A stretch of DNA of 64,000 nucleotides, from positions 62,001-126,000 of the forward strand of contig CAYQEC010000003.1 in the NCBI GenBank assembly GCA_964416425.1, written 5' to 3'. Numbering within the stretch: position 1 is the stretch's first letter; the number at the start of each line of letters is the position of its first letter. The stretch is from CAYQEC01 sp964416425. GTDB taxonomy: Bacteria > Actinomycetota > Acidimicrobiia > Spongiisociales > UBA5794. The position numbers were made by a program, and so were the translations under genes. Positions 1 through 10,290 of the stretch are shown here, piece after piece. Below the pieces are notes generated by a model, which was given only the letters and a program-made list of their open reading frames with translations, made no database searches and was not told where the DNA came from.

Positions 1-1
1 G

Positions 2-187
2 ACCGACGCCGACATCGAACCGGTCGCCTACCAGCTCTCGCCGGCCCAACTCGACGCCGGGGCTCGCGCCGGCGGGGACGCGGTGCTGCAGGGACGCCCG
101 CGCTGCCCCCAGTGCGGGCTGGCGATGGACCCGGAAGGCCACCACTGCCCGGTGACCAACGGCGACCTCCGGCACCACCGGCCGTGA
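2..187 (+). CDS. DUF3090 family protein, C-terminal fragment
   Basis: Only the last 61 codons lie in the window; the gene starts upstream. The readable tail contains a Cys pair (CPQCG) followed by MDPEGHHCP and a TNG segment. This is the C-terminal pattern I recognise from the actinobacterial DUF3090 family, whose third Cys suggests a small metal-binding knuckle. The function of the family is not known. It ends 4 bases before the next gene, so the two are probably cotranscribed; in mycobacteria the same two families also sit side by side. Assignment rests on the short tail and the neighbour. Confidence 0.7.
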   Translation, partial: TDADIEPVAYQLSPAQLDAGARAGGDAVLQGRPRCPQCGLAMDPEGHHCPVTNGDLRHHRP

Positions 188-191
188 CGGT

Positions 192-878
192 GTGACGATG
201 GCATGGAAACCGGCGATCGACGAGCTGGTGGGCCGCTTCGCCTCGGCCTCGAACGCCACCCTCCTCGCCACCACCGGCGACGGCGACCTCGTCGTGTACA
301 AGCCGGCGCGGGGAGAACGACCTCTGTGGGACTTTCCCCGCGAGACCCTGGCGATGCGGGAGGTGCTCACCTATCGGGTCAGCGCCGCCTTGGGATTCGA
401 CCTGGTGCCGGAGACGACCCTGGGCGAGGGTCCCCTGGGACCCGGGTCGATCCAGCGGTTCGTCGAACACGACGCCGAGTACGACGCCGTGGGGGACGTC
501 CGGGCCGCCGACCCTGCGCTGTGGCCGTGCGCGGTGCTCGACGTCGTCTGCAACAACGCGGACCGCAAACTGGGGCACATCCTGCGCGACCCGGCGGGGC
601 GTCTCCACGCAATCGACCACGGCCTCACCTTCCACCCCGAGGACAAGCTCCGCACCGTGCTGTGGGTATTCGCCGGCCGGCCGCTCCCGCCCGCAGCCCT
701 CGAGGGCCTTGACGCCCTCCGGTCCGCTCTCGACGGGTCACTGGGGCAAGAGGTCGGGGAGGCGCTCGGGGCGCGGTCCCTCGAGGCGCTCCAGGGCCGG
801 GTGGCGCGGTTACGCCGTCACGGGGTGCATCCCGAGCCGCCCGACCACCGCCCTCCCCTCCCCTGGCCGCCCTACTGA
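192..878 (+). CDS. SCO1664 family protein (phosphatidylinositol-kinase-like fold)
   Basis: A 228-residue protein matching the actinobacterial SCO1664 family, which is related to PI3/PI4-kinase-like catalytic domains. Visible kinase-like features are an early lysine in VVYKPARGERPLWDFP, a segment CNNADRKLGHIL resembling a catalytic loop (N and D, about residues 119-130), and AIDHGLTFH, where the Asp could be the metal ligand. The substrate is unknown and activity is inferred. Starts are GTG at 192 or ATG at 198; neither has a strong ribosome-binding site, which fits translational coupling to the preceding gene 4 bases upstream. It converges on the gamma-glutamyltransferase gene. Confidence 0.8.
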   Translation: MTMAWKPAIDELVGRFASASNATLLATTGDGDLVVYKPARGERPLWDFPRETLAMREVLTYRVSAALGFDLVPETTLGEGPLGPGSIQRFVEHDAEYDAVGDVRAADPALWPCAVLDVVCNNADRKLGHILRDPAGRLHAIDHGLTFHPEDKLRTVLWVFAGRPLPPAALEGLDALRSALDGSLGQEVGEALGARSLEALQGRVARLRRHGVHPEPPDHRPPLPWPPY

Positions 879-897
879 GGCGCGCCACCCGCGGCGG

Positions 898-2427
898 TCA
901 GCCACCGTGGGCGATGCCCCCGGTGCGGCGGGGATCCGCCGCCTCGAACAGCCAGGCCCGGGGATCGAACAGCACCGCCTGCACCCCCCCGAAGTACATC
1001 GACAGGTCGGGGAAGCGACGCACCTGAACGTCCTCGAAGGGCCGGACCGGGATTCCGGGCTCGTAGGCGGCGGTGGGAACCCCCTCGAAGATCTCGGCGT
1101 GGACCCGGGGGTGGTCGACGGCGTCGGAGAGGGCCATGCCGAGATGGATGAAGTTGACGAGCACCGAGCTGATGGCCGTCGTGATGCGGTCGGCGCCCGG
1201 GGACCCGATGGCGAGCACCGCCCCGCTCCGGCTGCGCGCCACCGTGGGTGCCATGTTGGAGACCAGCCGGGTCCCCGGCTCGAGGGCATGCAGCCCCTGC
1301 GGGTTGAGCTCGATCTCGCCCAGCGAGTTGTTGAGCCAGAAGCCGGTACCGTCGACGAGGGCGCCCGACCCGTAACCGGCCGACACGGTGACTGAGCAGG
1401 CGTTGCCGTCCGAGTCGACCGTGGAGGTATGGGTGGTGGACGGGGCCGAGATGATCCCCTCCAGGTCGCCCAACCGTGCCAGCTCCAGCAGGCGCTGCGC
1501 CTCGGCGAGGCGGTCGTGGTGGCCCACGAGGAACTCGGTGCGGTAGGTGAGCACCGCCCTTTGTACCCGGATCAGGGTCTCGATGTCCTCGGCGGACCAG
1601 GATTCGAAGGCCCCTCCACCGAGCAGCAGGAGCATGGCCGCCATGCAGGCCCCACCCACCGCCGGCGGCGGATTGGTGGCGACCGCCCACTCGTCGATGT
1701 CGACCCGGATCGGTTCCCGGATCACCGCCTGGTACTCGGCGAGGTCGCGTCGGGTCAGGAGCCCGCCTCCGGCCTGGACGGCGTCGACGATCTGGGCCCC
1801 GAGCTCGCCCCGGTAGAGGGCATCGGTGCCCTCGGCGGCCAGCAAGTGGAGAGAGTCGGCCAGGAAGGGCACGTGGACCGTCTCCCCCGCCACCAGGTGG
1901 GTGCCGTCGGGATGGTGGATGACGGCGTAGCTGGTGGGATCCCATCCGAATACGACCTGGTGGGAGTGGGCGAAGTACTCCGCCGCCGCCGCCGACAACG
2001 GGAACCCTGCCTCGACGGCGGCGATCGCCGGTTCGAAGAGGGTTGCCCACGGCACCAGCCCGTAGCGTTCCCAGGCCAGGCGAAGCCCGGCGAAGGCGCC
2101 CGGGGTGCCGACCGAGCCGTGGCCGACGACGGTGCGGGTTCCCCCGCCGTAGCTCATCTCGATCTCACGAAGCCCACCCCCGAAACGGTCCGGCGGCAGG
2201 CCGCGGCCCGGCATCTCGATGCTGCCGTCGATCACCACCGGGTCTTCTCCCTGCGGCCACACCGTGACGAATCCCCCCGAACCGGGGGCGATGATGCCCG
2301 GCTCGGTGCACATCGAGGCGATCACACCGGCGACGGCGGCGTCGAAGGCATTCCCGCCGTGATCGGCGATGGAGGCTCCGGCATCGGCGGCGATCTGGGA
2401 GCTGGAGGCGATGCTCACCCGGCGCAT
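898..2427 (-). CDS. gamma-glutamyltransferase family protein
   Basis: A 509-residue member of the Ntn-hydrolase gamma-glutamyltransferase family, which cleaves glutathione or other gamma-glutamyl compounds and transfers the glutamyl group. The precursor is expected to self-cleave before the catalytic threonine, seen as T331 in PSTTHTSTVD. The N-terminal GGNAFDAAVA and GSGGFV blocks and the later SMGG-type loop region fit the family. I see no signal peptide, so it may be cytoplasmic, unlike periplasmic Ggt; actinobacterial homologues of this type may act on other gamma-glutamyl or mycothiol-related substrates (inference). It follows the SSB gene after 47 bases and could be the last gene of a small operon. 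Confidence 0.9.
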   Translation of the reverse strand: MRRVSIASSSQIAADAGASIADHGGNAFDAAVAGVIASMCTEPGIIAPGSGGFVTVWPQGEDPVVIDGSIEMPGRGLPPDRFGGGLREIEMSYGGGTRTVVGHGSVGTPGAFAGLRLAWERYGLVPWATLFEPAIAAVEAGFPLSAAAAEYFAHSHQVVFGWDPTSYAVIHHPDGTHLVAGETVHVPFLADSLHLLAAEGTDALYRGELGAQIVDAVQAGGGLLTRRDLAEYQAVIREPIRVDIDEWAVATNPPPAVGGACMAAMLLLLGGGAFESWSAEDIETLIRVQRAVLTYRTEFLVGHHDRLAEAQRLLELARLGDLEGIISAPSTTHTSTVDSDGNACSVTVSAGYGSGALVDGTGFWLNNSLGEIELNPQGLHALEPGTRLVSNMAPTVARSRSGAVLAIGSPGADRITTAISSVLVNFIHLGMALSDAVDHPRVHAEIFEGVPTAAYEPGIPVRPFEDVQVRRFPDLSMYFGGVQAVLFDPRAWLFEAADPRRTGGIAHGG

Positions 2428-2474
2428 CGCGGCAATCTAGGGACCCGGGAGGGCCGACTCCAACAGGGGCCGGC

Positions 2475-2801
2475 TCAGGCCTCGGCCGGCACCAGTTCCG
2501 AGGGCTTCGCCTCGACCTGGTAGGCGACGACCTCGAGGCGGCTGCGGCGACCCTCCTCGGTCTCCCAGAAGCGGCGCTGCACCATGCCGGTCACCCACAT
2601 CTCCCGGCCGGGCTCGGGGAGCTCGTCGGCCACCGCGTCGGGGGGATCCCACCACGTGACGGGGACGACGTCGACGCGGCGGCGGGGGGCGTCGCTGCGC
2701 ACCGTGACCAGGTAGCGAACGAGCCGGGAGCCGGATTCGAAGACACGGAGCTCGGGAACGGCGGCGAGCTTTCCGGAGAGGACGACGAGGTTGCAGTCCA
2801 T
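2475..2801 (-). CDS. short single-stranded DNA-binding protein (OB fold)
   Basis: A 108-residue OB-fold protein of the SSB family. It starts with MDCNLVVLSGKLA and contains VRYLVTVRSD, VDVVPVTWWDP and an RSRLEVVAYQVE strand, following the SSB pattern of an N-terminal beta strand, a long central hairpin and a final strand. It lacks the long acidic, glycine-rich tail with the terminal DF motif that replicative SSBs use to recruit partners. This is therefore probably an accessory SSB rather than the main replication protein. It lies between the TPR gene and the gamma-glutamyltransferase gene on the same strand. Confidence 0.8.
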   Translation of the reverse strand: MDCNLVVLSGKLAAVPELRVFESGSRLVRYLVTVRSDAPRRRVDVVPVTWWDPPDAVADELPEPGREMWVTGMVQRRFWETEEGRRSRLEVVAYQVEAKPSELVPAEA

Positions 2802-2876
2802 GGGCGGGCACCTCCAGTGCGGTGGGAAGTGCGGGTACCTGCAACGTATCGACCCGGCGCGACAGGAAACGACCCG

Positions 2877-3821
2877 TCACCCCGCGGCGACGATCAACTC
2901 ATCGAGCTCGTCGATGCCGGGGAAGCCCGGGTCGTGCTCCAGGATGCGGTTGCGGAGATTGCGGGCCTCGGAGCCGTCGCCGGCGAGTGCGGCTGCCCGG
3001 GCCGCCACGTACCAGAGCTTGAGGTCCTCGGGGAACGGCTCGTGGGTGAGCCGCTTGGGTTTGGTAAGGCGCCGGGCCTCGGCGATCTCGCCGTCGTCGA
3101 TGAGGAATGAGGCATAGACGACCGCGCCCTCCTTCATCACCGCCGGTGTGCCGCCGAGTTTCTGCAGCGTCTCCCAGGTGGTCACCACGTCGTCGTGGCG
3201 TCCCTGCGCTCGCAACGTGTCCATCTCGATCGGGAGGTGGGTGGTCTCTCCGGTGACCCGGCGATAGGTGCGCAGCTCGCTGAGGGCCTTTGCCCAGTTC
3301 CCCACCCGGTAGGAGGCGAGCCCGAGGACCTCCCGGACGGTGGCGTCCCGTGGCGCCAGTTCCTTGGCCCGCTCCGCCTTGCGCACCGCCACGTGGTGGC
3401 GGCCGTCGACGAAGGCCTCGGAAGCTTCACCGAGCGCTTCGAGGGCGGCAGCGACCCGCGCCGCCGGGGTGACCCGGGCCAGCTCCTCGACCACCCACCG
3501 AGGAAGACCCGCCGCGGCGCCCCGCAGGTCCCGCCGCGCCTTGGATGGCTCGCGATCGGACCCTGCCCGCCCCTTGCCGGAATCGCGGTCCTTGCCGCCG
3601 GACGGACTGGCGTCCCGGTAGCGTGATCCCTTGCCCTCCTTGGAGCGGGAGCCTCCGGTGTCCTTGCCGCGGCGCGCGGCCGGGTCGGAGCGGGCTACCG
3701 GAGGCTTGCCGGCACCGGAGTCGCGCCGGGGCTTGCCGTCGCCGGAGTCGCGCCGGGGTTTGCCGTCCCGTCGCCGATCACGGTCCCGGCCACTGCCGCC
3801 TTCACCTCGTCCTGCTGCCAC
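2877..3821 (-). CDS. TPR-repeat protein with basic low-complexity N terminus
   Basis: A 314-residue protein. The first 110 residues or so are rich in Arg, Lys, Gly, Asp and Ser, with the repeated unit DGKPRRDSG and no predicted fold. The rest (LPRWVVEELARV onward) is alpha-helical with tetratricopeptide-like repeats such as VLGLASYRVGNWAKALSELR. TPRs mediate protein-protein contacts; no specific role can be given. I chose the GTG at 3821 because a GAGAGAGGG ribosome-binding site precedes it; the open frame continues upstream into the 5S rRNA gene but that part cannot be coding. It is the first gene downstream of the rRNA operon, separated by a terminator hairpin. Confidence 0.75.
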   Translation of the reverse strand: MAAGRGEGGSGRDRDRRRDGKPRRDSGDGKPRRDSGAGKPPVARSDPAARRGKDTGGSRSKEGKGSRYRDASPSGGKDRDSGKGRAGSDREPSKARRDLRGAAAGLPRWVVEELARVTPAARVAAALEALGEASEAFVDGRHHVAVRKAERAKELAPRDATVREVLGLASYRVGNWAKALSELRTYRRVTGETTHLPIEMDTLRAQGRHDDVVTTWETLQKLGGTPAVMKEGAVVYASFLIDDGEIAEARRLTKPKRLTHEPFPEDLKLWYVAARAAALAGDGSEARNLRNRILEHDPGFPGIDELDELIVAAG

Positions 3822-3854
3822 CCGAATCCCTCTCTCGACCGGTTCCCTCGACGC

Positions 3855-3886
3855 GATTGAGGCCGCCCCGAAGGACGGCCTCAATC
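3855..3886 (-). terminator. terminator hairpin of the rRNA operon
   Basis: A perfect 11-bp stem (3855-3865 with 3876-3886) and a 10-nt loop lie 8 bases past the 5S gene. There is no U tract, which is common for actinobacterial terminators. Confidence 0.75.
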
Positions 3887-3894
3887 TACTGGTT

Positions 3895-4012
<118 letters not shown>

Positions 4013-4023
4013 CTCTGTCAGTG

Positions 4024-4051
4024 CTCCTTGAGCACTCCATAGCGAGCACGA
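4024..4051 (-). other. 23S rRNA processing stem, 3' arm
   Basis: This 28-nt segment is complementary to 7914-7941 with two mismatches. The two arms flank the 23S gene, so the precursor can fold into the long helix that RNase III-type enzymes cut to release pre-23S RNA. Confidence 0.8.
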
Positions 4052-4288
4052 TCGTCGCGGTATTCAAACTCAAGCCCTCGACCTATTAGTACCAGTCAGC
4101 TCCACGCATCGCTGCGCTTCCACTTCTGGCCTATCAACCTGGTGTTCTGACCAGGGGTCTTACCCGGTTGTCCGGTGGGAGATCTCATCTTGGAGGCGGC
4201 TTCGTGCTTAGATGCCTTCAGCGCTTATCCGTGCCGTACGTAGCAAACCAGCCGTGCTCTTGGCAGAACAACTGGCACACCAGAGGTA

Positions 4289-4322
<34 letters not shown>

Positions 4323-4347
4323 CTCCTCAAATCTCCTGCGCCCGCGA

Positions 4348-4379
<32 letters not shown>

Positions 4380-4398
4380 AAACCCAGCTCGCGTGCCT

Positions 4399-4435
<37 letters not shown>

Positions 4436-4985
4436 TCAGCCCCAGGATGAGACGAGCCGACATCGAGGTGCCAAGCCCCGCCGTCGATATGGACTCTTGG
4501 GCGGGATGAGCCTGTTATCCCCGGGGTACCTTTTAGCCGTTGGCCTCGGCGCATCCACATGCCGCCGAGGGATCACTAGGCCCTACTTTCGTACCTGCTC
4601 CACTGGTAAGTGTCGCAGTCAAGCTCCCTTGTGCCCTTGCACTCGCCGCCTGATTGCCGACCAGGCTGAGGGAACCTTTGGGCGCCTCCGTTACACTTTT
4701 GGAGGCCACCACCCCAGTGAAACTGCCCGCCAGACACTGTCCCTGATCCGGATAACGGATCGAGGTTAGAAGCCCATTATGAGAAGGGTGGTATTTCAAT
4801 GGTGACTCCACAAGGGCTAGCGCCCTCACTTCACAGTCTCCCACCTATGCTACACATCACATAACAAACTCCAATGTCAAGCTGCAGTAAAGGTCCCGGG
4901 GTCTTTCCGTCCTGTCGCGGGTAGTGAGCATCTTTACTCACAATGCAATTTCGCCGAGTCTCTGGTTGAGACAGTGCCCAAGTCG

Positions 4986-5040
<55 letters not shown>

Positions 5041-5793
5041 CATTCTTGTTACTCTCCACCACACCCAAAGAGTGCAGCGGATGGTCAGATCATTTCTGCC
5101 TGACTCCCCATGTCGCCATGAGGATCGGACTGTACCTTCACCGCCCTGACGGACGGTGCCTGGCGTGCAGTCTCTGAGGATCCCCCGAGGACTTCCTGGA
5201 GAGGCCGTGCCCGCTGCTTGCCATTTGCGTTCATCGCATAGGCAAGGCGGACGACTCTCTCGAAGCCCGCAGGCGAGAGGTGCTCCTTCCGTCGCATCGA
5301 CCTGACGATCGATGCGAACCGCATGAAGTCCCCTCGCTTCACCATGAGTTCATGGGTCTCGAAGAACGGGACGATGATCTCGTCCAGCTCACGCAGCGTC
5401 CACACCGTGAAGGTGAGAACGCTGCTCCGTGGGCCCTTCGCGACCACTCGACCGCAGCCGAAGTGGGCGCGAAGCGCATCGAGAGCGTGCCGATTCGTTT
5501 GATGCTGAGTCACCTGGAAGCAGGCTTGCACCTGCCATCCCCGTGTCAGCTTCACGTACGGATTGCGATGGATCGAGATAGAGAAGCATCCTTCTCCATC
5601 CACGAACCCAGCGATCCACATCGGATCGACGTCCCATGCTGGTGATTCGGTTTCCTGCTGATTGTCCGCACCGGGCGAATTGTCACTGCTCATGCATCGC
5701 ACAGTATCTCCTGTGTGTGACATGAACGAGTATCGCCGGATACTCGGATGTTCCAGCATATAGCCAGGTTTTCCAACGGCCAGTTGGAAGCCA
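5041..5793 (-). mobile_element. group I intron at 23S position 1923 (I-CeuI site)
   Basis: Self-splicing intron, inferred from several core elements on the minus strand. Exon 1 ends with U and the intron ends with G, as required. P1: the exon end AACGGU pairs with the internal guide GCCGUU (within 5775-5783), giving the conserved U-G pair at the 5' splice site. A 7-bp hairpin (GAGTATC/GATACTC) fits P2. A Q-like segment GACAATCAGCAGG lies at 5654-5666. R is TCAGAGACTGCACGCC at 5162-5177 and S is AAGGTACAGTCC at 5127-5138, which form P7. Between them CACCGTCC/GGGCGGTG makes an 8-bp P8. GTGC (5668-5671) and GCAC (5165-5168) can form P3. Most of the intron is occupied by the endonuclease frame. 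Confidence 0.9.
5085..5693 (-). CDS. LAGLIDADG homing endonuclease encoded in the 23S intron
   Basis: A 202-residue protein from the ATG at 5693; the frame is open to an ATG at 5759 (224 residues) and a later ATG at 5621 lies just before the motif. It has one LAGLIDADG motif, IAGFVDGEG (residues 27-35 from 5693), followed by CFSISI, VQACFQVTQH, FGCGRVVAKG, LDEIIVPFFETHELMVKRGDF-type helix and HLSPAGFERVV, the layout of single-motif enzymes that dimerise, such as I-CreI and I-CeuI. It should cut intron-less 23S genes at the insertion site and promote intron homing; it may also help splicing. The last 31 codons overlap the R, P8 and S elements of the ribozyme. An AGGAG lies 13 nt before the chosen start. 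Confidence 0.92.
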   Translation of the reverse strand: MSSDNSPGADNQQETESPAWDVDPMWIAGFVDGEGCFSISIHRNPYVKLTRGWQVQACFQVTQHQTNRHALDALRAHFGCGRVVAKGPRSSVLTFTVWTLRELDEIIVPFFETHELMVKRGDFMRFASIVRSMRRKEHLSPAGFERVVRLAYAMNANGKQRARPLQEVLGGSSETARQAPSVRAVKVQSDPHGDMGSQAEMI

Positions 5794-5828
<35 letters not shown>

Positions 5829-6710
5829 AGGTTCAGAGCTTCGCCGAAGCTAACCCCTCCCCTTGACCTTCCGGCACCGGGCAGGCGTCAGAGCGTATAC
5901 TGCGTCTTGCGACTTCGCACGCTCCTGTGTTTTTAGTAAACAGTCGCTTGGGCCTGGTATCTGCAACCCCCTCAGGCTTCGGACGCGAGGTCCTACACCT
6001 TACCGGGGTGCTCCTTCTCCCGAAGTTACGGAGCCATTTTGCCGAATTCCTTAACCAGAGTTTTCTCGCTCGCCTTGGTATTCTCTACCTGTCCACCTGT
6101 GTCGGTTTCGGGTACGGGCACCATGTGAACTCGCTAGAGGCTTTTCTAGACGGCTTGGGCGTTCAGTGGCTTCGCCTTACGCGGCTCGGCATCGCACCTC
6201 GGGCTTCGTGAGGTCCGGATTTGCCTGGACCTCGCCCTACATGCTTACCCCGGGTCAACCAGCGCCCGGGTCCACTTACCCTTCCGTGTCACCCCATCGC
6301 TGACCTACTGCCAGCTGGGTCGGTAGGCCCCGTAGGGCTTTCCTTAGCAAGCTGGGTTCAGTCTTGACGCGCACACAGTGGTACGGGAATATCAACCCGT
6401 TGTCCATCGACTACGCCTCTCGGCCTCGCCTTAGGTCCCGACTAACCCTGGGCGGACGAGCCTTCCCCAGGAACCCTTGGACATTCGGCGGAGGAGATTC
6501 TCACTCCTCATTCGCTACTCATGCCGACATTCTCACTCGAGCGGCCTCCACGACTGGCTTCCGCCGCCGCTTCGCCGGCCGCTCGACGCTCCCCTACCGA
6601 TCCTGTCCCCTGGACGCGAGGCGCCGGGGTAATGACAGAATCCCGCAGCTTCGGTACAGAACTTGAGCCCCGTTACATTATCCGCGCGGGATCACTCGAC
6701 CAGTGAGCTG

Positions 6711-6759
<49 letters not shown>

Positions 6760-7319
6760 TTGGGCAACTCCACATCGTTCCCCACTTAGTTCTGACTTAG
6801 GGACCTTAGCTGGCGGTCTGGGCTGTTTCCCTTTTGACCATGAAGCTTATCCCACATGGTCTGACTGCCGCACTTGGCGCCGTGGGATTCGGAGTTTGAC
6901 TGGGATCGGTAAGCTTGGTGGCCCCCTAGCCCAATCAGTGCTCTACCCCCAGGGCGGAACATGCGACGCTAACCCTAAAGCTATTTCGGGGAGAACCAGC
7001 TATCGCCGAGTTTGCTTGGCCTTTCACCCCTATCCACAGGTCATCCCCCCAGTTTTCAACCTAGGTGGGTTCGGGCCTCCACGAGGTCTTACCCTCGCTT
7101 CACCCTGCCCATGGATAGATCACTCGGCTTCGGGTCTATGACACGCGACTAGACGCCCTATTCAGACTCGCTTTCGCTGCGGCTACACCTCTCGGCTTAA
7201 CCTTGCCACGTATCGATAACTCGTCGGCTCATTCTTCAAAAGGCAGGCCGTCAGGATCCGAAGATCCCTCCGACTGCTTGTAGGTTCATGGTTTCAGGTA
7301 CTATTTCACTCCCCTCACC

Positions 7320-7353
<34 letters not shown>

Positions 7354-7893
7354 CCGCTATCGGTCGTTAGGTAGTACTTAGCCTTACGAGGTGGTCCTCG
7401 CAGATTCACACGGGATTTCACGGGCCCCGTGCTACTTGGGAACAACGTCGGGAGTCCTGAGTGATTTCGGCTACGGGGCTGTTACCCACTGTGGCGCTGC
7501 TTTCCAGGCAGCTTCGACTATCACCAGGATTTGTAACTCCCTGACGAGACCGGCGTCTCGTCGGACATGTCCCGCAACACCGCGCCGGCAACGCCGCCGG
7601 GCTATCACACCAACACGGTTTAGGCTCTTCCCGCTTCGCTCGCCGCTACTAAGGGAGTCGCTGTTGCTTTCCATTCCTCGGGGTACTGAGATGTTTCAAT
7701 TCCCCCGGTTGCCTCTACTGGCCCTATGTGTTCAGACCAGAGTGACTGGGCATGACCCCAGCCTGGTTTCCCAATTCGGACATCCTCGGATCAATGCTCG
7801 CTTGACAGCTCACCGAGGCTTTTCGCAGCCTGCCACGTCCTTCATCGGCTCCTAACGCCAAGGCATCCACCATGAACCCTTTGTAGCTTGAAT

Positions 7894-8225
7894 TACAGAG
7901 AATACTTTGACTTTCGTGCTCGCTATGCAGTTCTCAAGGAGCGTGCGAACCGACCGAGCGGTCGATTCGCTGGAGTTCTCGAAGAACCCCAACGCGAGGA
8001 GCCGAGCTTCCGGAGGAAACTCGAACCCGGTGCTTGGCACCGGGTTCCCTCACGACTGAACAGCGTGTCCGATCTTCCCGCCCTGATCCGGAGACCAGTG
8101 CGCTCCTCGAGGAACCGAAGCTCCTCGAGGGCCATCTCGTCTCGTCCCAGAGCGACAAGACCGAGTAACCAGCATATTCACTAGGAACTACAGGCCGTCG
8201 TGAACGGCCCAGTAGCGCTCCTTAG
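7894..8225 (-). other. 16S-23S internal transcribed spacer without tRNA
   Basis: A 332-bp spacer. I find no tRNA-Ile or tRNA-Ala sequence. It holds the 3' arm of the 16S processing stem (8055-8069), the 5' arm of the 23S stem (7914-7941), and an 11-bp hairpin (8023-8047). CTTGAGAACTGCATAGCG beside the 23S arm resembles the leader sequence TTGACAACTGAACAGCG upstream of 16S and may be part of an antitermination or processing signal. Confidence 0.8.
7914..7941 (-). other. 23S rRNA processing stem, 5' arm
   Basis: Pairs with 4024-4051 over 28 nt with two mismatches; see the 3' arm. Confidence 0.8.
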
Positions 8226-9752
<1,527 letters not shown>

Positions 9753-9922
9753 GTTTGATTGAGCCTGACCATCCGAAATCCCTGAGGGACTTCGAAGAGT
9801 CAACCTCAAAGGATGCCGTGCCGGGGACGGGCGTCCCTTGGTGGCACGGCGTTGTTCATGTCGCTCTCGCCGCCGGCGACCGCGTGAAGCGGCGCCGCCA
9901 GCTCGAGCGCATGCTGGCTTTT

Positions 9923-9937
9923 GACACGCTGTTCAGT
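9923..9937 (-). other. 16S rRNA processing stem, 5' arm, within the rrn leader
   Basis: A 15-nt segment perfectly complementary to 8055-8069 downstream of 16S, so the pre-16S RNA can be closed by a helix for RNase III-type cleavage. The leader between the promoter and 16S (9753-9986) holds no gene that I can support. Confidence 0.8.
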
Positions 9938-9986
9938 TGTCAAGGAGCCCGGATTGCCCGCGCGCGTGCTCGCAAGCGGGCCTCAC

Positions 9987-10016
9987 ACTGTAGCACCGGC
10001 GCCCGGCCGCGGTCAA
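9987..10016 (-). promoter_or_regulatory. rRNA operon promoter
   Basis: On the minus strand a -35 TTGACC (10011-10016) and a -10 TACAGT (9987-9992) are 18 bp apart, a good match to vegetative sigma promoters. The region 10017-10290, which also separates the divergent surface-protein gene, shows no further feature I can support. Confidence 0.75.
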
Positions 10017-10290
10017 AAGCGCCACGCTTCCGGGCGTCGAGCACCGCATGCTCGCAGGTTCCCGCGATCGAGGCAAGTCACAGAGTCGAAGTGGACTCCG
10101 GTCTCCAGGCATTTCCCATCGCACGTCGGGCCACGTTCTGGTAGACAGAGGTGGACTAGTTCGTGCGTGTCCGCCACATTGACCACGCAGAGCACTGGCG
10201 GACTGACGCTGCGTGGCGTACGCTCACGGATAGCGGCCGTGGGGCACGGTCGTGAGTAGTAGGGCAGACAGGATCGAACGGAGGGCAGAA

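Noticed and set aside
7894..8225. Possible tRNA-Ile or tRNA-Ala in the 16S-23S spacer.
   Set aside because: Both strands were read for acceptor and T-arm consensus (GGTTCRANTCC) in a cloverleaf context; none found.
10140..10290. TTGACC at 10179 as promoter of the surface protein gene.
   Set aside because: No acceptable -10 element occurs 16-18 bp downstream, so I did not annotate it.
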